The position numbers were made by a program, and so were the translations under genes. From NCBI GenBank assembly GCA_037128595.1, contig JBAXWB010000021.1:24893-88892 (forward strand): 64,000 nucleotides of DNA. The letters run 5' to 3'. This document shows positions 42,805 to 53,224 of this stretch, one piece after another. How positions within the stretch are numbered: the first letter of the stretch is position 1; each line of letters starts with the position of its first letter. The notes under the pieces are model-generated. The model did not search any database. It saw only the letters and a list, made by a program, of their open reading frames with translations, and had not been told where the DNA came from. This DNA comes from a bacterium (GTDB lineage: Bacteria > Verrucomicrobiota > Kiritimatiellia > CAIKKV01 > CAITUY01).

Positions 42805-43536
42805 ATGACAATGATGGTATATCTAATCATCGCGCAAGTGGCGGTGTTCGCGATTCTGGTGATCGGGTTGAAGCGCTTGTTGATGGGCAGTACGCAGTTG
42901 GCTGCCGCGAAACTCCGTGAAGTGGAGACGGATCTTGGGCGGAAGGAAGAAGCGGTTCGGAAGCGCATTGAGGATAATGAGGCGGAATTCCGGCGAAAAA
43001 GCGCGGAAGCGCAGGATGGGTTGAACCGGACGCGGGAAGCCATGGAGAAAGACGTCGCCCGTTCACGGGATGGGCTCCTGGAAGAGGCGCGCAAAGAGCG
43101 CGACAAGATCGTGGATGAGGCGAATCGGAGCAAGGAGAAGCTGCGGCAGGAGCTGGCCCGTGAGGCGCAGGGGCAGGCGGTAGAACATGCCCGCCGCGTG
43201 TATGAGCTGGTCTTCAGTGAGGAACTGGGGCGGAAGCTGGATCACTCGTTTCTGGACGAACTCCTGGTGGCGCTGGATGAGATGGATTCCTCCAGTATCA
43301 CCATTTCGGCGACGGCCATTGAGGTCGTGTGCAGTCACCCGCTGGAGCCGGCCCATCGTGAGCGGCTGAGGGAGATTGTGTCCCGGAAATTTAACGTGTC
43401 GCTTGATGTGAATGAAGCGATTGATCCGGGCCTGATTGCCGGCATCAAGATCAAACTGGGAAGTCTTGAGATCGACGGAAGTTTGCGGAACCGCTTCAAT
43501 GAGGCGATCGAGCAATTGAAAAGCGAACATGTGTGA
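42805..43536 (+). CDS. F-type ATPase fused b/delta subunit
   Basis: 243 aa. One N-terminal TM (YLIIAQVAVFAILVIGLKRL), then a long charged coiled coil to ~130 (b-type peripheral stalk). The C-terminal part, IEVVCSHPLEPAHRERLREI to GSLRNRFNEAIEQL, matches the C-terminal domain of delta/OSCP. The N-terminal six-helix domain of delta, which binds the alpha N-termini, is missing, in step with the missing alpha N-terminal helices. Fused b/delta also occurs in mycobacteria and delta-like tails occur in N-ATPases, but here no separate b or delta is present. GGAAAGGGA precedes the ATG. Confidence 0.85.
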   Translation: MTMMVYLIIAQVAVFAILVIGLKRLLMGSTQLAAAKLREVETDLGRKEEAVRKRIEDNEAEFRRKSAEAQDGLNRTREAMEKDVARSRDGLLEEARKERDKIVDEANRSKEKLRQELAREAQGQAVEHARRVYELVFSEELGRKLDHSFLDELLVALDEMDSSSITISATAIEVVCSHPLEPAHRERLREIVSRKFNVSLDVNEAIDPGLIAGIKIKLGSLEIDGSLRNRFNEAIEQLKSEHV

Positions 43537-43544
43537 GTTCTGTT

Positions 43545-43579
43545 CCCTCGCCCCTTGAGGGAGAGGGTAGGGTGAGGGG
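43545..43579 (+). repeat. Repeat family B, copy 3, in the ATPase operon
   Basis: CCCTCGCCCCTTGAGGGAGA followed by GGGTAGGGTGAGGGG, between b/delta and gamma. It ends 12 bases before the gamma ATG and may fold as CCCTCGCCC/GGGAGAGGG. Confidence 0.75.
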
Positions 43580-43591
43580 TGGGTTCGGGCC

Positions 43592-44488
43592 ATGGCGTTA
43601 TTGAGTCAACTTAGGCGGGATCTCCGGTTCAATGCGGAGTTTCTTCAGTTGATTGTGACTCTGAAAAATATCGCGGCCTCCCAATATCACACCCTGGAGC
43701 GTGAGAAGGAGCGGTTCTCCGAGTTCATGGACCAGTTTTCAGGATTTTTCCGGGTGGTCGATATGGTGCATGTGGAGGCTCCGCTTGTCAGGGTCGCCAC
43801 CGATGTAGTGGGCATTGTACTGGTCACGTCGGATTCAGGGTTTATGGGCGGGCTGAATGCCGGCGTGATAGAAGCCGGATTTGGCGTGCAGGGCAGTCTC
43901 CCGTTGGAGAAAGTGCGATTTATTGTGGTTGGGGAGCGAGGGGCCTCAAAGCTGACGGAGAAAGGCCTGACGTTCAAGACCTTTCCCGGAATCAATCCGG
44001 AAACCCGGTTTGAGCAGGCCCTTGAAATACGTGATTATATTGTGGGCGAAGTCAAGGAGAAGCGGATGGGAAAGGTCGTGATGGTTCACCCCCGCGCCCT
44101 TTCGTTCACCCAGCAGACCGTTGATACCGTGTCTCTGCTGCCCTGTGGCGAGCTGTTCGACAAGCGTTCCGACACGGAGATTGCCCGGCGTTCCGGGGTG
44201 ATGAAGCAGATTGCCGATGCCCGCAAGGTGGTGGTGGAGTCGGCATATCCTGATATGGTGGAATACCTGGCGGGAATGTGGGTGGCCTCCAAGCTGTATG
44301 AGGTCTTTGAGGACAGCAAGCTGGCCGAGTTTGCGGCCCGTGCCATGCATCTGGAGGAGAGCAGTCAGAAATTAACGGGCGAACTTAAAAAGTTGAAGCA
44401 TCAATGCTTCCGCGCGGCCCATGAGTTGGTAGACAAGAGCATGCGTGAGTCGTTCTCGTCACGGAAAAAGAAAAAGAAGGTGGCATAA
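43592..44488 (+). CDS. F-type ATPase gamma subunit, divergent
   Basis: 298 aa. N-terminal coiled-coil helix with LKNIAASQYHTLEREKERF, equivalent to the family's KMVAASKLRRAQ. The Rossmann-like middle contains SDSGFMGGLNAGV (family SDRGLCGGFN). The C-terminal helix SSQKLTGELKKLKHQCFRAA is equivalent to the terminal helix that turns inside the alpha/beta hexamer. It ends in a lysine-rich tail (SSRKKKKKVA) beyond the usual end. Clearly gamma but strongly diverged, as expected if it fits a non-standard hexamer. Four bases before beta. Confidence 0.85.
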   Translation: MALLSQLRRDLRFNAEFLQLIVTLKNIAASQYHTLEREKERFSEFMDQFSGFFRVVDMVHVEAPLVRVATDVVGIVLVTSDSGFMGGLNAGVIEAGFGVQGSLPLEKVRFIVVGERGASKLTEKGLTFKTFPGINPETRFEQALEIRDYIVGEVKEKRMGKVVMVHPRALSFTQQTVDTVSLLPCGELFDKRSDTEIARRSGVMKQIADARKVVVESAYPDMVEYLAGMWVASKLYEVFEDSKLAEFAARAMHLEESSQKLTGELKKLKHQCFRAAHELVDKSMRESFSSRKKKKKVA

Positions 44489-45892
<1,404 letters not shown>

Positions 45893-45901
45893 GGAGAATC
45901 C

Positions 45902-47563
45902 ATGGCGCCACAATGGAGTGAATTGCTGGTTCAGGAAAAGCTGCTTTCGTCGGCCCAGATGGAAGACGCCATGCGTCTTTCCCGCGAGCGGAGCGAGCCG
46001 CTGATCAAAACGCTGGTGCTGCAGGGGCTGGTGGCGGAAGACCAGTTGCTGCGTGTGGTGGCCCGGCAGCAGGGTATTGACTTTATCTCATTGCGCGACA
46101 GCCGGCCTGAAGCCGCCGCCGTCTCCAGTTTGTCGGCCCGCTTCGTCTCGCATTATCGCGTCATGCCGGTGTCTCTGACGGGGCAGCGTCTGGTCGTGGC
46201 GGTCGCAAATCCCTTCGATCGGGCGGCTGTTGAGGATATTGAAAGCAGTCACGGGTTGCGGGTGGAGCGGGTGCTGGCTTGTGAAGCAGATATTCTGGCG
46301 GCGATCCGAACCCATTATGGGGTGGGCTCCGAGACGGTGGAGCGCATTCTGGCGGGGGCCCATGAGCAGGGGGCATCCTCGCAGCTTGAGGCCTCGCATG
46401 ATCTGGAAAACAAGGCCGAGGATGCCTCGGTGATCAAGCTGGTCAATCAGCTGTTACACCAGGCAATTACCGATCGCGCCACCGATATCCATTTCGAGGT
46501 CTATCGCGATGATGTCACCCTGCGCCGCCGCATCGATGGCATTCTCTATGACACCCCGGTGTCGCGGAATATGGCCGCGCTCTATCCGGCGATCATTTCC
46601 CGGATCAAGCTGATGGCCTCGCTCAATATCGTTGAACGCCGCCTCCCGCAGGACGGGCGGGCCCGGGTGAATATCGGGCCTCATCAGTACGACTTGCGAG
46701 TCTCCGTGGTCCCCTCGGTGCACGGTGAGAATATTGTCATCCGGATCCTGCCCACCTCCATGCTGTTCAGCATGGAGCAGTTGGGGCTCTCGCCGGATCA
46801 TCTTCATATCCTGACGGATCTGATCCAGTTGCCGCATGGGATTGTGTTTGTCACCGGTCCGACCGGCAGCGGGAAGAGCACCACCCTGTATGCCTGCCTG
46901 ACCCGCCTGAATACCCGGGATCATAAAATTATTACGATTGAAGACCCGGTGGAGTATGAGATCAAGGGGATCATGCAGACCCAGGTGAACCCCCGCATTG
47001 ATCTGACCTTCGCGCGGGCCCTGCGCAGTATGTTGCGGCATGACCCGGACATCATGATGGTGGGCGAAGTCCGTGACCGTGAGACGGCGGAAATCACCAT
47101 CCAAACCGCCCTGACCGGGCATCTGGTGTTCAGCACCCTGCATACGAACGATGCCGCCAGCGCCGCCATACGCCTGCTGGATATGGGCGTGGATCCCTAT
47201 CTGATTGCCTCGACGGTACGGGCCTTTGTGGCGCAACGCCTGGTGCGGGTGATCTGTGAGCATTGCCGCGAATGGATTGAAGTCCAGGGGCGGCGCTGCA
47301 GCCGCGGCCGGGGTTGCCCCCAGTGTAATGGGACGGGGTATCGGGGGCGGGTGGCCATCAGCGAGATCATGCAGGTCCTGCCCGAAATCCAGGATTTGAT
47401 TTTGCGTCGCGCCTCCGCGCGGGACATCCGCCAGCGGGCGGTTGCGCTGGGCATGAAGACGCTGGCCGCCGACGGCTGGGACAAAATCGAGAAGGGGATC
47501 ACGACCGTGGAAGAGGTGACCCGGACGACCTTTGATACCCTGACCCATGTCGAGGGCGGGTGA
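45902..47563 (+). CDS. gspE: T2SS/type IV pilus assembly ATPase GspE/PilB
   Basis: 553 aa. N-terminal GspE_N/MshEN-like domain (1-150), then N2 and the RecA-like ATPase: Walker A GPTGSGKS (319-326), Asp box ITIEDPVEYEI, Walker B DPDIMMVGEVRD, His box GHLVFSTLHTND. The zinc-binding tetracysteine motif CEHC...CPQC is near 450-480, which marks GspE/PilB rather than PilT. It powers pseudopilus assembly from the cytoplasmic face. It lies between the ATPase beta gene (9 bp) and gspF (overlapping or adjacent). Confidence 0.95.
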   Translation: MAPQWSELLVQEKLLSSAQMEDAMRLSRERSEPLIKTLVLQGLVAEDQLLRVVARQQGIDFISLRDSRPEAAAVSSLSARFVSHYRVMPVSLTGQRLVVAVANPFDRAAVEDIESSHGLRVERVLACEADILAAIRTHYGVGSETVERILAGAHEQGASSQLEASHDLENKAEDASVIKLVNQLLHQAITDRATDIHFEVYRDDVTLRRRIDGILYDTPVSRNMAALYPAIISRIKLMASLNIVERRLPQDGRARVNIGPHQYDLRVSVVPSVHGENIVIRILPTSMLFSMEQLGLSPDHLHILTDLIQLPHGIVFVTGPTGSGKSTTLYACLTRLNTRDHKIITIEDPVEYEIKGIMQTQVNPRIDLTFARALRSMLRHDPDIMMVGEVRDRETAEITIQTALTGHLVFSTLHTNDAASAAIRLLDMGVDPYLIASTVRAFVAQRLVRVICEHCREWIEVQGRRCSRGRGCPQCNGTGYRGRVAISEIMQVLPEIQDLILRRASARDIRQRAVALGMKTLAADGWDKIEKGITTVEEVTRTTFDTLTHVEGG

Positions 47564-47564
47564 C

Positions 47565-48776
47565 GTGTCGACCTTTGCCTACAAAGCCAAGCATGGGCCG
47601 GATAAAACCGTGGACGGCGAAGTGCAGGCTGAAAACCGGGCGGCCGCGGTCGCGCGGTTGGAGCGCATGGGTTATAGTCCGCTCTCCATTGAAGAGTTGG
47701 CCGGGCATCAACGGGGGGCGTCCTCAACACGGGTGCGAAAGATCAAAACCCGGGATATCACGGTCTTTACCCGGCAACTGGGTGGCTTGCTGCGTGCCGG
47801 TGTTCCCATCCTGCGAGCCCTCACGACCATCCAGCAGCAGACCGAAAATGCCACCTTAAGGGGGGTGGTCATGGATATTTCCGGTTCAGTCAGGGATGGA
47901 TGGACCTTTTCGGAAAGTCTTGGCCGGTATCCGGCTCTATTTTCCGATTTATATGTCAATATGGTCCGGTCCGGCGAATCCGCCGGTATGGTGGATGAAA
48001 TTCTGATGCGACTGGCGGAGGCGAGGGAAAGTGATGACGAGATTCGCTCGCGGGTCATCGCGGCGATCGCTTATCCAGCACTGGTGCTTTCGGTGGGGGT
48101 GTTGAGTGTATTTGTCATCCTGACTTTTTTTCTGCCGCGGATCATGCACCTGTTCGAGGGGTCGACGGTGGTGTTGCCCTGGCCAACCCGGGTCGTGATG
48201 GCCTTGAGCTCGGTCTGCTCGAATTATTGGGGTGGTCTGGTGGCCTTGGCGGGCGTGAGCCTGCTGCTGCTGGGCCGCTATTTTAAAACAGAGGCCGGGC
48301 GGATGGCTCTGGACGGGCTGCTGCTCCGGATGCCCGTGATCGGGGCGTTTGCGCGGGACACGGATATTGTCAGGTTTGCCCGGACCCTGGCGCTGCTGGT
48401 CAAGGCGGGTATTTCGGTGGACCGGGCGTTGGCGTTATCAGGCAATACGTTGGTGAATGGGCAATTGAGGGCGGCGGTGCTGGCGGCGGCCAATGAGACA
48501 GTGCATCAGGGGGCGACGGTGGCCGCCGGGTTCAAACGCCGGAGCGAAATCCCCGAATTCGTTACCAATATGGTGGCGGTGGGCGAGGAAAGCGGGCGGC
48601 TGGATGAGGCGTTGATGGAGGTGGCGGCGTTCTACCAGCGCGAGTTGGATCGCGATCTCCGGCAGGTGACCACCCTTCTGGAACCGGCCTTGATCCTGCT
48701 GGTGGGCGTGGTGGTCGGATTTATCATCTTTGCCATGCTGTTGCCGATATTCCAGATCGGCCAGGCGGTACGTTAA
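47565..48776 (+). CDS. gspF: T2SS inner-membrane platform protein GspF
   Basis: 403 aa. Starts STFAYKAKHGPDKTVDGEVQ, the family's N-terminus, with two T2SF domains each ending in TM pairs: GGLLRAGVPILRALTTIQQQ in the first and ALLVKAGISVDRALALSGNT in the second. Three hydrophobic segments are seen, ending GVVVGFIIFAMLLPIFQI. It anchors GspE and the pseudopilus base. The GTG at 47565 with GAGGGCGGG just upstream is preferred; an ATG at 47547 overlapping gspE adds six residues but has no Shine-Dalgarno. Confidence 0.94.
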   Translation: MSTFAYKAKHGPDKTVDGEVQAENRAAAVARLERMGYSPLSIEELAGHQRGASSTRVRKIKTRDITVFTRQLGGLLRAGVPILRALTTIQQQTENATLRGVVMDISGSVRDGWTFSESLGRYPALFSDLYVNMVRSGESAGMVDEILMRLAEARESDDEIRSRVIAAIAYPALVLSVGVLSVFVILTFFLPRIMHLFEGSTVVLPWPTRVVMALSSVCSNYWGGLVALAGVSLLLLGRYFKTEAGRMALDGLLLRMPVIGAFARDTDIVRFARTLALLVKAGISVDRALALSGNTLVNGQLRAAVLAAANETVHQGATVAAGFKRRSEIPEFVTNMVAVGEESGRLDEALMEVAAFYQRELDRDLRQVTTLLEPALILLVGVVVGFIIFAMLLPIFQIGQAVR

Positions 48777-48788
48777 AAGGGAGAGAAT

Positions 48789-49190
48789 ATGAAAAGACAC
48801 TATCAGAACGGCTTTACCTTGATTGAACTCATGATCGTAGTGATCATTATTGCGGCGCTGGCGGCGATGGTGGCTCCGAATCTGATTGGACGAAGCGATG
48901 AGGCCAAGGCCAAAATCGCTCAGGGGGATCTGGCGAGCCTCGATACCGCCTTGAAATTGTATCGTTTGGATAAAGGCGCTTACCCGACCGGGGAACAGGG
49001 GCTTGAGGTGCTGTTGGCAGCCCCCGGGGCAGGACGTGAGCCTTATCTGGACAAGCCTGCGCTCGATCCCTGGCGCCGGAAATACCAATACCGGTTTCCT
49101 GGCACACACCGGCCGGCGGGCTATGATTTATTTTCAGCGGGAGCGGATGGCAAGGAAGGCACCGAGGATGACGTCAAGAACTGGGAGTGA
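48789..49190 (+). CDS. gspG: T2SS major pseudopilin GspG
   Basis: 133 aa, normal GspG length. Type IV prepilin leader MKRHYQNG, cleavage before FTLIELMIVVIIIAALAAMV with Glu at +5. The body has the GspG features YRLDKGAYPTGEQGLEVLL and a C-terminal SAGADGKEGTEDDVKNW calcium-loop motif. Forms the pseudopilus shaft. GAGAG/GGGAG precedes the ATG. Confidence 0.96.
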   Translation: MKRHYQNGFTLIELMIVVIIIAALAAMVAPNLIGRSDEAKAKIAQGDLASLDTALKLYRLDKGAYPTGEQGLEVLLAAPGAGREPYLDKPALDPWRRKYQYRFPGTHRPAGYDLFSAGADGKEGTEDDVKNWE

Positions 49191-49572
49191 TGGGTTTACG
49201 TTAATTGAGGTGCTGGTGGCTTCCGTCATTCTGTTCGCGGGACTGGGTGCTGTTTTGAAGGCCTATAGCCTGGCGGTGGTCGCGATGGAGGCCGCTGCGG
49301 ATAAACTGGCGGTGTGTCAGGTGATGGATCAGAAGGCGGCAGAGCTCGATTTGCAGGTTTCCGGTTCCGCCAATGTGCTGCCTTCTGGACAGGGGCAGCA
49401 ACGGGTGGGCGGGGCGGCCTATTTGTGGCGCGTTCAGGCATCCCGGGAGATGTTGACACCGCAGCTTTCGGTCTTGAGCGCGGCCATCGAGGTGGCCCGG
49501 GCTAATCGCCCCCAGCTCCATTCTTACCTTTGTGAGTGGGCCCAATTTCAGGAGAAGGAGCGCTCACCCTGA
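49168..49572 (+). CDS. gspI: T2SS minor pseudopilin GspI-like
   Basis: 134 aa. Leader MTSRTGSDG, then FTLIEVLVASVILFAGLGAV with Glu at +5. Size and position between GspG and GspJ fit GspI; GspH is not seen. The ATG at 49168 overlaps the end of gspG by 23 bp and has GAGG directly upstream and AAGGAAGG slightly farther. A start at 49147 is possible. Confidence 0.82.
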   Translation: MTSRTGSDGFTLIEVLVASVILFAGLGAVLKAYSLAVVAMEAAADKLAVCQVMDQKAAELDLQVSGSANVLPSGQGQQRVGGAAYLWRVQASREMLTPQLSVLSAAIEVARANRPQLHSYLCEWAQFQEKERSP

Positions 49573-50156
49573 TGGAGGCAAGAAAAGGCGGAATGACCCT
49601 GCTTGAGCTGTTGATTGCAACGGCGCTGGTCGCTGTGGCCGCGCTGGTGGTGGCTCAGGCGTTTGCGGCGGGGGTCAGGGTATGGTCGCGTGCGAGTCAG
49701 TTGAACGGACACTATGCCGACTCAGTACTGGCTCTTGAACAGTGGCAGCAGGAACTGCGCAACACGCTGCCTTGTCGACAGACGTCGTTTCGCGGAAGGC
49801 AGACTTGGATGGAGATTCCCGCTTTGATCGCGGAGACCGGCAAGGACGCGTCGGGGGTTCAGCCCGGCCTGATCAGGTATGAGTTTGATGTCGCCGGCCA
49901 GAAGCTTGAGCGGTTGCCAACCCTCTGTGTGAGGGGAGCCTCTGAGGCGGTACGTCGGGAGACGGTGGCGGGAGGGGTTAAGTCAATTGCGTTTTCATAT
50001 GCCGGGAGGAGTGGGGGCAGTGGCTCGGCGTTGGTATGGGATCAGGTGTGGGAAGCGCAGACGAACACCCCTGTGGCGGTGAAGGTGATGTGGCGAGGAC
50101 AACAAGGAGAAGAGCCTTTTGAGTTTGAGCGAACAGTGGCGCTACCCGTCAGGTAA
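49572..50156 (+). CDS. gspJ: T2SS minor pseudopilin GspJ-like
   Basis: 194 aa. Leader MEARKGG before MTLLELLIATALVAVAALVV, a prepilin signature with Met at +1 instead of Phe and Glu at +5. Size and order fit GspJ, part of the pseudopilus tip complex. The ATG shares one base with the gspI stop and has GAGAAGGAG upstream. Its 3' end overlaps gspK by 38 bp. Confidence 0.8.
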   Translation: MEARKGGMTLLELLIATALVAVAALVVAQAFAAGVRVWSRASQLNGHYADSVLALEQWQQELRNTLPCRQTSFRGRQTWMEIPALIAETGKDASGVQPGLIRYEFDVAGQKLERLPTLCVRGASEAVRRETVAGGVKSIAFSYAGRSGGSGSALVWDQVWEAQTNTPVAVKVMWRGQQGEEPFEFERTVALPVR

Positions 50157-51138
50157 TCAGGGAAGTGTCCTGATACTGACCTTGTGGGTGATTTTCATGC
50201 TGGCCATGCTAGCGGTGGCCGTAGGCGCCCATATTGAGGGGAGACTTGCCCTGGCGCGGCGGATCGAGCAGCGGACGATCGGATATTGCGCTGCGCGGGT
50301 CGGGGTCGAGCGGAGTCTGGTGCGGCTGTTGCAGGACACCAATGCATGGGATGGACTGGGGGAGCCATGGTCGGATTGCCGGGCGGATTTTTCAAATGTT
50401 ATTTCCGGCGCCGGGGCATTCTCACTGGTTTATTCGGCAGAACGCTCGGATGGGGGCAGTAACCTTTTTTACGGGGTATGGGACGAGCAGAGCAGGATCG
50501 ATGTCAATCGGGGGCGGATAGAAGTGATTGTCGCGCTGCTGGAGGTGGCGGGCGGCTTGAGCCCCGAGGAGGCGGCCCGTGTGGGTGAGTCGATTAATCT
50601 GGCGCGAACCCGGCTGCCTGATAAATTTCCCGGGATCGGGGCGAAGACTGGGTGGGTGGATCCCGGGATGGCTCCGGGACCCCTCCGGTCAATTTATGAG
50701 CTTCGTTGGATTAAGGGTCTGCCCCCTGAGGTGTTTGATGGGATCAGGGAGTATGTGACGGTATCTGGCGGGAATCGGGTTAATTTGAATACGGCGGGAC
50801 CGGTGGTGCTGCAAAGCCTCGGGATGCGGGGCGGGGGGGGCGGCAAAAGGGTGGCGCAAAGTTTAGCAAGGAAGATATTGCAGTTCCGTGAAAGGGGCGG
50901 TATTTTTAAATCCTATCTCGGAGCCGGTCTGGCCGAGGCAATGGGCGAGGAAGTGAAATTAACAGATGACGAGCGTCGTCTGTTATATGGCATGACGCCT
51001 TATGTGACGGTGGCGTCCGAGCATTTCAGGGGGCACGCGGAGGGGTGGCTGGCGGGCGGGGCCTCCGGTCAGCGGCGTTGTGTGGACTTTGTGTGGGATC
51101 GCAAAGAACGGAAGTTTGAGTTTTGGCATGAAGAGTGA
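50119..51138 (+). CDS. gspK: T2SS minor pseudopilin GspK
   Basis: 339 aa. Prepilin-like start with GSVLILTLWVIFMLAMLAV, which lacks Glu at +5, as is usual for the tip subunit GspK. The large body contains a SAM-like helical domain (GGLSPEEAARVGESINLART) and VNLNTAGPVVLQSLG (GspK central motif). The TTG start at 50119 is supported by AAGGAG nine bases upstream. Overlaps gspJ (38 bp) and gspL (11 bp). Confidence 0.87.
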   Translation: MSLSEQWRYPSGNQGSVLILTLWVIFMLAMLAVAVGAHIEGRLALARRIEQRTIGYCAARVGVERSLVRLLQDTNAWDGLGEPWSDCRADFSNVISGAGAFSLVYSAERSDGGSNLFYGVWDEQSRIDVNRGRIEVIVALLEVAGGLSPEEAARVGESINLARTRLPDKFPGIGAKTGWVDPGMAPGPLRSIYELRWIKGLPPEVFDGIREYVTVSGGNRVNLNTAGPVVLQSLGMRGGGGGKRVAQSLARKILQFRERGGIFKSYLGAGLAEAMGEEVKLTDDERRLLYGMTPYVTVASEHFRGHAEGWLAGGASGQRRCVDFVWDRKERKFEFWHEE

Positions 51139-52564
51139 TTTAAAATTTTCAGTGAGCGGAGCCGTGGTGGCGATTGAACCGGGGAATGAATGGTTCAAGC
51201 TGGTTGAGGTCACCCGGAATCACGGGGCGGTCAAGGTGAAGCGGGTGGTGGTCAGGCGGGCAGCGGAGGTGGAACCCCTGGCTGGCCCGAATTTATTGAA
51301 AGCCTTGGGTTTGGGAGAGCTGGCCGGGGAACCGGTGCTGCTGTGTCTCCCCCGTCAGGCGGTCAATGTCCGGCTATTTGATTTACCCTCCGGGGATCCG
51401 CAGGAGATCGCCGATATGGTCGACCTTCAGATTGCCAGGCAAACGCCATACTCCCGTGATGAAATTGTTTTTGATTACCGGGTGTTCCGCTCTGAAAAAG
51501 ATGGCTATACCCGCATTATGCTTGTGATTGCCCAGACCGGGGTGGTGCGCCAGAAATACCGGTTGCTGGAGGATGCGGGGTTGGCTGTCAGTTTAGTGAC
51601 GACCGTAACGGATGGCTGGTTGGCCGCGCTTCAGGAGGGAAAACTGGCGTATTCCCAGCGGGCGGCCGGCGCTACGGCCTTCCTTGATGTCGATATGGCG
51701 TCCAGTGATCTGGTGGTTTTGAATCAAGGCGTGCCATTGTTCAGTCGTAGTCTATCGGTGGGGACGAGTCAGTGGTTGGGCGGCGATGAGCGCCTGAGGG
51801 ACAAGGCGGTTCAGGAGATCACCATGGCCCTTGAAACCTTCAGGAATGAGGTGCCATCGATCCCGGTAGTTGCGCTGGCATTAACCCCGCTGGCGGCCGC
51901 GAATCCAGTCTTTGTCAAGTTGCTGGAATCGGCGTTGGGGCTTGAAATTATTCCTGCCGTGATGCCTGCCATGGAGGGGCTGGGGATGGACTCTGAGGCT
52001 GGCGCTGTCTCTTTGGCGGGCATTCTCGGGGCGGCCTCGGCCCCCGGGATGCTGCAGATCGATTTGACGCCTGAATCTGTGCGGTTGAGGAAATCGGTGA
52101 TGATTAAGGCGCGTCAGCTGACGGTGATGGCGATGCTGACCATTGCCGCAGTCTGTCTTTTGTCACTATTTGTGATGAGTCGCATCAATCGCCAGCAGGA
52201 GTATCTGGATGAGTTGAATGTGATGATCGGGAAAACGACGGCCGATGCGGATCGTGTTGAGGCGATGCGCAGGAAGGTGGTTTTGGTATCCGAACGAATG
52301 GCGATCAATATGATCCCCGCCCGGGCATTGGTTGAGCTTCTCGGGCTGGCTCCGGATACGATGGCGTTCACCTCCATCCAGATATCCGCGGCATCGCAGC
52401 TGGTTTGCCGGGGAACAGCTGAAACCGTTTCTGACACGGTCCGGCTGGTTAATTCAATGGAAGCGTCTACGCTGTTTCAAAACGTCAAAAGTACGCGAAC
52501 GGTTTCGGGAAAAGATCGAACCGAATTTGAGATCGCCTGTGATTTGGAGAGAAAAAGACCATGA
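51128..52564 (+). CDS. gspL: T2SS assembly platform protein GspL (PilM/PilN-like)
   Basis: 478 aa. An N-terminal actin-like cytoplasmic domain of the PilM/GspL type (VVAIEPGNEWFKLVEV, then LPRQAVNVRLFDLPSGDPQE, ARQTPYSRDEIVFDYRVF, TAFLDVDMASSDLVVLNQG) is followed by one TM (~350-370, LTVMAMLTIAAVCLLSLFVM) and a PilN-like periplasmic domain. It links GspE to the periplasmic part of the machine. Overlaps gspK by 11 bp and gspM by four bases. Confidence 0.85.
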   Translation: MKSDLKFSVSGAVVAIEPGNEWFKLVEVTRNHGAVKVKRVVVRRAAEVEPLAGPNLLKALGLGELAGEPVLLCLPRQAVNVRLFDLPSGDPQEIADMVDLQIARQTPYSRDEIVFDYRVFRSEKDGYTRIMLVIAQTGVVRQKYRLLEDAGLAVSLVTTVTDGWLAALQEGKLAYSQRAAGATAFLDVDMASSDLVVLNQGVPLFSRSLSVGTSQWLGGDERLRDKAVQEITMALETFRNEVPSIPVVALALTPLAAANPVFVKLLESALGLEIIPAVMPAMEGLGMDSEAGAVSLAGILGAASAPGMLQIDLTPESVRLRKSVMIKARQLTVMAMLTIAAVCLLSLFVMSRINRQQEYLDELNVMIGKTTADADRVEAMRRKVVLVSERMAINMIPARALVELLGLAPDTMAFTSIQISAASQLVCRGTAETVSDTVRLVNSMEASTLFQNVKSTRTVSGKDRTEFEIACDLERKRP

Positions 52565-53106
52565 TCGCTCTAAAATCAATACTGCCCAAGGGTAAAGACG
52601 GCTGGATCGTCGTGGCGGGCACGGTTTTTGTGATGTTGCTGTTATCTGGCATCGCGCTAGGTCCGGTTCGTAATAAGTTTCATGCGATGGAAGGTGAGGT
52701 TTCGGCCCAGGAGAAGAAGTTGGCGAGAAATTTAAGGATCCTTGCGCCATCGGCCCGCAAGGCGGTTGAAGATGAGTATCGGCAGTATGGCCTGCGGATT
52801 CAGAAAAAAGGATCATCGGACGAGGAAAATTCACAAATGCTGGCTGAGTTAGACCGCCTGGCGGGGGAAAGCAAATTGACGCTACTTGCCACGAAGCCTC
52901 AGAAAACAAAGGTGGAGCCTGATTTTGAAACGTATGTGGTTGAAATTGAGGTTGAGGCCGAGATGCCGGCATTAATGGGGTTTGTGTATGGAATCGAGAG
53001 TTCTGCTCAGATATTGAGGGTTGATCGTTTGGTCATAGACTCGAAAGACGGGGGCTCGGCGATGGTGAAGGGCTCACTGACAGTGTCAAAAATCGTCACG
53101 CTCTGA
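52561..53106 (+). CDS. gspM: T2SS GspM/PilO-like protein
   Basis: 181 aa. Short cytoplasmic start, one TM (GWIVVAGTVFVMLLLSGIAL), a coiled-coil region and a ferredoxin-like periplasmic fold (FETYVVEIEVEAEMPALMGF) of the PilO/GspM type. Partner of GspL. Last gene of the T2SS block; the four-base overlap with gspL shows coupling. Sequence is weakly conserved, so the call leans on order and topology. Confidence 0.78.
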   Translation: MIALKSILPKGKDGWIVVAGTVFVMLLLSGIALGPVRNKFHAMEGEVSAQEKKLARNLRILAPSARKAVEDEYRQYGLRIQKKGSSDEENSQMLAELDRLAGESKLTLLATKPQKTKVEPDFETYVVEIEVEAEMPALMGFVYGIESSAQILRVDRLVIDSKDGGSAMVKGSLTVSKIVTL

Positions 53107-53224
53107 ATCCTATAAAAAAAGATGCTAATATGATTGTAACCATCCGCAAAATGTGGCACTATTTCAGGTATTGAGGTAGGGAGAATTTATTTTTTTCAGT
53201 CATAAAATTTCCGGGGGGGTTGAA

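Noticed and set aside
53107..53224. Sigma54 promoter upstream of the exported-protein operon (TGGCAC at about 53155)
   Set aside because: The -24-like TGGCAC is present but no TTGC element lies at the required spacing.
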